From Pseudisothecium myosuroides (lineage: Eukaryota > Streptophyta > Bryopsida > Hypnales > Lembophyllaceae), in assembly GCA_951799445.1 (NCBI GenBank), contig OX637291.1:12650501-12714500 (forward strand): 64,000 nucleotides of DNA. The letters are read 5' to 3'. The translations under genes were made by a program, and so were the position numbers. Below are positions 59,361 to 64,000 of this stretch, in pieces (the stretch's first letter is position 1; the number at the start of each line of letters is the position of its first letter). The notes beneath the pieces are model-generated. The model saw only the letters and a list, made by a program, of their open reading frames with translations, made no database searches and had not been told where the DNA came from.

Positions 59361-59862
59361 AAGGTAGGATGGAGGTCCATAAAGCGCCCATTTAGGAGCT
59401 CAAACTGAATTTGGGGAGGTGAAACTTCTTGAAATATTTTTCTGTAAATCCATACCTTAAGTTTGTTTGTTTTGTTTTGTTTTGTTACGTTGAGATTTCT
59501 CAGACTCTGTGCCCCCCGGTTGCATGCTTAGTATCATCGGAAAGCCCTTGGCAAGGAGGTTTAGAAATTTATTTTTAATTATATTTTGGTTGTGGCAACG
59601 GCACAAGGCACACTAGTTTTCCTTGAAAGACAAATGGAATTGACATCTAACCCATGTCGTTTTATGTATTTTTTTAAGGCTTTGTCAAATTAGATGTGAA
59701 TTTTTGAAGATGAAATGACATAGAGCTCTAAAATTGTCTCCCTCTTCAAATGTACGCTATTTGTACATTGTTGGTAGAACAAAAAAGCAACATGTACAAA
59801 TAGTGTACATTTAAGGAGGTGGGCAATTTTAGAGCCTAAGCACTTTAAGAACCTTCCACTTA
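59361..59862. mobile_element. MITE family B copy with an inserted ~170-bp segment
   Basis: It starts AAGGTAGGATGGAGGTCC, as at 3874, and ends GAACCTTCCACTTA. Compared with 3874-4190 it carries extra sequence from about 59448 to 59619 (TTTGTTTTG repeats, then CGGTTGCATGCTTAG). An inner inverted repeat around TTTGTACATTGTTGG follows, as in 15289-15607. Confidence 0.55.
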
Positions 59863-60454
59863 TACACACTATAAGGTGATCAAAGACTCAGATAGATTCA
59901 CAACTTACTCAACATGTCTCCAAATTCAATGTGCCCTACAAGATCTAGAGAGTAAGTAGATGCGTGTTGTACAATGGTCAACTTGAGGATATTGAGATTA
60001 GGTACAAATTTAGAAAATCTATTAAATGTTTTTAGCATTTGCTTCTTATAACTTTTGCACTCTAATGTATGAATGTTGTTCTTGTACTTCAACCCACTAT
60101 AGTTGCAATTTGTCTTTATGTGATTATAAAATGAGAGTTCCTTGACATGCAATAATGTTTGTCAAACAAATTTGCTCAGTTTACAATGGTACCATCTTAT
60201 TGTAGATAATGTTCAAAGCAATCATTGTGAACACAAACAAAAACAAGTCCATTGCACACAAAATTGTAATGGTGATGTATATTTTAGAACTTGAAATGTA
60301 TGCCACCAATGCAACTTTTGTTCACAATGGGCTTGTCTCATTTGTGCACCTAATGGACTCATTTACCTTATGGGTTCTTATTAAACTTGATTTGATGAGG
60401 CAATAAGAGATAATTAATACACATACTTCAACACTTGATCCTTAAAGGTCAATA

Positions 60455-60455
<1 letters not shown>

Positions 60456-60514
<59 letters not shown>
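60456..60514. repeat. (TA)n microsatellite, 59 bp
   Basis: Uninterrupted TA repeats. Confidence 0.95.
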
Positions 60515-60516
<2 letters not shown>

Positions 60517-60877
60517 TACTTTATTTTCTCTTAGAATACAAAACATGTACTAAAATTTAGTAGGATATTCACCATTGGATTTACAATTCTGCAATTATCA
60601 TATTTCATTTAGATGTCATTTAGCATTTATGCCTTATCATGCTCAAATACAACATTGTACAAGTAGAATACATGACCATTTTGCAACTTCTAAGACTGTA
60701 GGAGGTACAATATCAATCCAAATCGGGAGTGCCATATGCCATTGAATCCAACTCAACACAAAAACACCATGTTGCAGTCTAAATTGGGCTTTCTTGACCT
60801 TTAACCGCGCTAGAGGACTACAAAGCCACCAAGAGGCTTTTACAACACCAATTTTCACACCTTCGGTTCTTTAGGGA

Positions 60878-61411
60878 TTAATTCCTTGAAGATCAAATGT
60901 TCAAACTTTGAATAATGGATGAATGTAGACACATCCCAAATACACAAATATGTATTTTTTATCCATCAATTTTTTGAAGATTCATGTGTTAGTTCTTGAA
61001 CATTTGTATAGTATAGATTCTAAAGATTTTGTTGTGGCCTCAAAAAATCAATTTTTTAATTTTTAAAAAAGGCCCTTCAAAAATGACATGAATTAAAATA
61101 CTAACTAAAAAATCTTAAAATCACTATGATTAGAACTTAACATTTTTAACTTAAAGGAAACAAGATTCTTGTGAAAATTACAAATACTTGATCAATAATC
61201 AATTTAAAAAGAAATCTCCAATTTTTGAATTTAAATTTTATAGAAAATATTATATAATGTAATAGTTGATCTAACCATATAGATATGATACAACTTATAG
61301 ATCATATTTTACAACTATTGTTTAAATATCGTCAATAAATTATTTTTCTCAATTGTATTTTGTAATACATCTCCACAATTTGAGAAATCTAGATTATCCT
61401 TTGGTCCTTAA
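60878..61411. mobile_element. TTAA-flanked element, first of a chain
   Basis: The left end is TTAATTCCTTGAAGATC and the right end is CCTTTGGTCCTTAA; TTAA at 60878-60881 and 61408-61411. The right half resembles 58438-59012 (TCTAACCATATAGAT, TTTTTCTCAA). To its left, GGTTCTTTAGGGATTAA looks like the right end of yet another, decayed member. Confidence 0.5.
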
Positions 61412-62569
61412 CCCCTAATGACCCAAGGGGGATGTACTGTACTTCCAAAATGGGCCAAAATTGCCAAGAACTTGAGCAATTTGTTTGCTCATTTTTTCTT
61501 GAGATAAGATAGAATCTAACCATAGGAACTTGTAGTTCACGTTGAGAATGTGCACTTCAAAAAAATTTAGATTATTTGACTACACAATTTAGTAGATCTT
61601 TAAATTTGAAGTTTTATTTTGGGTCAATATATGGAAAAACAAGGTAACTCATTTTGAAGGAGTATATCTTAGTGAGAATTTTTTCAAATGATGAACTTTT
61701 GGTGCTCAATGAAAGATAAGGGAGTTAAAAATGCTCATCTAAAATTTTACAACATTCTAATCATTTTGCAATTTTGGGTGAAACTTGCAATACAAAGTCT
61801 ACGGTCATTGAAAATGAGAGTAGTTTTTGTAAGAAAAATAAGAATGGGCACACTTGTCTTCTCCTTGAGCTCGTTCGATCTATCCATTTTGATGTGGGCA
61901 ACAATCACATTGGTTGGCTGACTTTTCAGTCCAAATCTAAACTCAACCCAAAAACATGAGCCGTAAACTACACTACACTACTCAGCTTTAAGAAATTATA
62001 CTCAAGGTAGAGTTTAACTCATAATTTGATGAAACTAAGCTAGTCTGTTCTAAAAGCGCCCATGCTCTAAAATCGATCGTGACATAGAAGTATATTTTGC
62101 TTTCTTCAATGTACAGATAGTGTACATTTTAGGAGGTGGTCGCTTTCAGTGACCAGTGGGCTTCAACTTCAAAAATTTGCAACTAATTCCACAAAGGTCC
62201 AAAAAATATGAAACGACTTGGATTAGATGCCAATTCCGGGTTTTTTTTCTATAAAAATTTACTAAAATTTGTTTCAAGGAGTTTAGATTCCCCCAAAAGG
62301 CACTCAGCTATTAAATGATCGCTTTAAGAGCAGACTACCTTACCGCCATTAAATTCGTAATGCAATTTATTTTCTTAGAAATAAATTTTACTTTTAAAAA
62401 AACCCAGAATTTGAGAACGGGCAATTCAAAAAAGAGGGGCAGCTCATGTTCTTTCACTTGTGTTTCTTAATGCAATGGTCACCTTTCTTTCCAAAAAAAG
62501 AAGAAAAAAAAGAAGAAAAAAAAGAAGAGGGGCAGCTTAGAAAATGGGTCATTGTCATTTAGAGGTTAA
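61408..62569. mobile_element. TTAA-flanked element, second of a chain
   Basis: The ends are TTAACCCCTAATGACCC and GGGTCATTGTCATTTAGAGG then TTAA. Target TTAA at 61408-61411 (shared with the left neighbour) and 62566-62569 (shared with the right). It contains a family D MITE (62038-62340) and a forward retroposon-like tail at 62468-62530. Confidence 0.65.
62038..62340. mobile_element. MITE family D, full copy
   Basis: The ends are AGCTAGTCTGTTCTAAAAGC and GCTTTAAGAGCAGACTACCT, with TA flanks (62036-62037, 62341-62342). It is 303 bases and non-coding. It is the reference for family D. Confidence 0.75.
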
Positions 62570-63546
62570 CCCTTCATCGCCGAAGGTCCAAACATGCTTA
62601 AAAGCAACCTGCCTTTGCAAGTGTTAAAAGTCTAAATTTCGGTAAGGTATGAAAATCTCAACCGTACAATCTTGTTGTGTGCATGTTGTAGATGGTGTGG
62701 AACAAATTTGGGGTCATTTGACCGTATAGATTGAAAGATTATAATGTTTTAGTGTTGGAAAAAGGTGCTGAAATTTTCTGAAAAACACATTTGGAGGTGA
62801 ATTTCGATTTCTAAACCTACTCAAATGAAAAAACATCAAACTACCAAGTGATTCAAAAATAGAATGTAAACTCTTTGGTGAAAAAAAATATCATTCAAAT
62901 GACTCATTGTGTTTGCAAAATGGATTTGAAATGTTAAAAAACAGTGAAAAAAGTAGCAAAAAAACACGTCTATAGCTGAACCTCCTTCTACTAAAATGCT
63001 TCTCAGTCACTCATAACTTCCTGGATCAATATGAAATTTTAACCACAAAAATTAGACTAGTATGCGCAACTTTGACAACGAAAATTATTGAAAATGGACC
63101 ATGTATGAAGAAATTACGAGCCGCCGAAGTTCACTATAATACAAAAATGTCTGGATTTTGAACTTCGAATTGCTCTCAAACATTCAAAATAGCTTGGATT
63201 GACATGAAAATTTTACCTCAATAACTAGACCTTAAGGGGAACAAAACCCAACAAATTTTACTGAAAATGAACTTTTGATGAAAAAGATACAAGCCCCCAA
63301 AGTTGCAGCCATGACAATGCAGTGTGGTGAACTCAAATTGAACCTGTGAACTTCGAATGGCTTTCACAAACTCAATCCGTCTTGGATTGATCTGAAAATT
63401 TTACCACACAAACTAGACTAGTATGCGCAACTTTCACAACAAGTTTTATTCAATTTGGACATCAGATGAAAAAGTTAAAGCACTTCAAATTAGACTATTA
63501 CAGTGTGTGAGGACACTTTTCGTCCCCTTCGGCGATGAAGGGTTAA
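62566..63546. mobile_element. TTAA-flanked element with perfect 21-bp ends, third of a chain
   Basis: The ends are TTAACCCTTCATCGCCGAAG and its exact inverse at 63526-63546. TTAA is present on both sides. The interior has three imperfect ~180-bp repeats, each with ACTAGACTAGTATGCGCAAC or a close variant (near 63052, 63225 and 63412). It is non-coding. It is the youngest-looking member by end identity. Confidence 0.8.
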
Positions 63547-64000
63547 GGGTTAACTTGGACTTCATCGTGGCTGTTGATAGGACAGAGGCACCTGCAAATA
63601 GTAATTAAACTAGATGTGGTTGTTGATTAGGGTTTTTCATTCAACAGCTGCAATAAATTGTCGAGTGGATCGTGTCCAATTTCTTTCATTGTGCAAACGG
63701 GGATAATAAAATAAAGTAAATAAACAAACAATTCCCCCAGTAGTTCATGTCCAATTTTATTTTATTTTATTTTAATTTATGTCTGGCACAAATGAAACCA
63801 TGTCCAATTTGTTTCATGGTGTCGGTCACTGAGGAGTGAGGACCAAAAACAATAAATAAAAAAGAAAAGAAAGTCAAGTAGATCGTGTCCATTCAGTTAT
63901 CCCACGATGAGCAGCCTGCCTTACGATCTGGCTTACAGATTGAAAGCATCTTACCTGCCCAGAAAGGATTAATATTTTTTTTTTAGAAAGTGCTGGGATG
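63547..64000. other. Intergenic DNA with retroposon-like tails
   Basis: (TTTTA)n followed by TGTCTGGCACAAATGAAACC (about 63756-63800) is a reversed LINE/SINE tail signature. Repeated words GTGTCCAATTT occur at 63674, 63747 and 63800. No gene. Confidence 0.4.

Overview
This is AT-rich nuclear DNA from a land plant. The evidence is a calcium-dependent-protein-kinase-like catalytic domain, a patatin-like gene with eight GT-AG exons, a plant-type LINE with a zf-RVT zinc motif, and Stowaway-, Emigrant- and hAT-type MITEs. The sequence does not fix the lineage. The very transposon-rich intergenic space and the piggyBac-type material make a seed-free plant or another large-genome plant a reasonable guess, but only a guess.

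Only two convincing host genes are present. At the left end (1077-1973, minus strand) lies an intronless, kinase-domain-only relative of CDPKs. At 42582-46871 (plus strand) lies a patatin-like gene encoding about 702 residues. Its oxyanion loop and catalytic Asp are intact, but the Ser of the GxSxG nucleophile elbow reads Ala (GTATG). The patatin fold is followed by a Lys/Ala/Glu-rich linker and a long Ser/Tyr-rich tail.

Almost everything else is mobile-element debris, and the nesting can be read directly. (1) About 17 copies of TIR elements begin TTAA-CCC(C)T and end A(G)GGG-TTAA: 53-998, 2768-3234, 17367-18305, 22824-23949, 28066-29875 (two), 31848-32585, 34753-35691, 37756-39044 (two nested), 40499-41375, 56267-57264 (two), 58438-59012 and 60878-63546 (three in a chain). 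A TTAA duplication with CCC-type termini is the piggyBac signature, and a decayed piggyBac-type DDE transposase lies at about 25060-25620 (minus). (2) A large group of TA-duplicating MITEs has termini beginning AGGTA (families B, C, D, G and palindromic relatives). Their target site is proven by an empty-site copy inside the window. (3) hAT MITEs have 8-bp duplications (16516-16795, 57911-58196). (4) An Emigrant/pogo-like MITE lies at 57025-57225 and a Stowaway-like MITE at 4193-5134. (5) A 5'-truncated LINE with a 12-bp target duplication (39141-41659) carries a TTAA element in its 3' part. (6) There are several foldback palindromes, the best at 20482-20838.

Layout: 1-2 kb, TTAA element plus kinase gene; 2-16 kb, MITE-dense intergenic DNA; 16-24 kb, nested foldback, hAT and TTAA elements; 24-29 kb, piggyBac transposase remnant; 30.3 kb, a perfect (TTTA)77 array; 31-39 kb, TTAA elements; 39-41.7 kb, LINE; 41.7-47.3 kb, patatin-like gene with a duplicated, palindrome-bearing upstream region; 47-64 kb, MITE-rich intergenic DNA ending in the chained TTAA elements.

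All family assignments were made by eye. No similarity searches were run.
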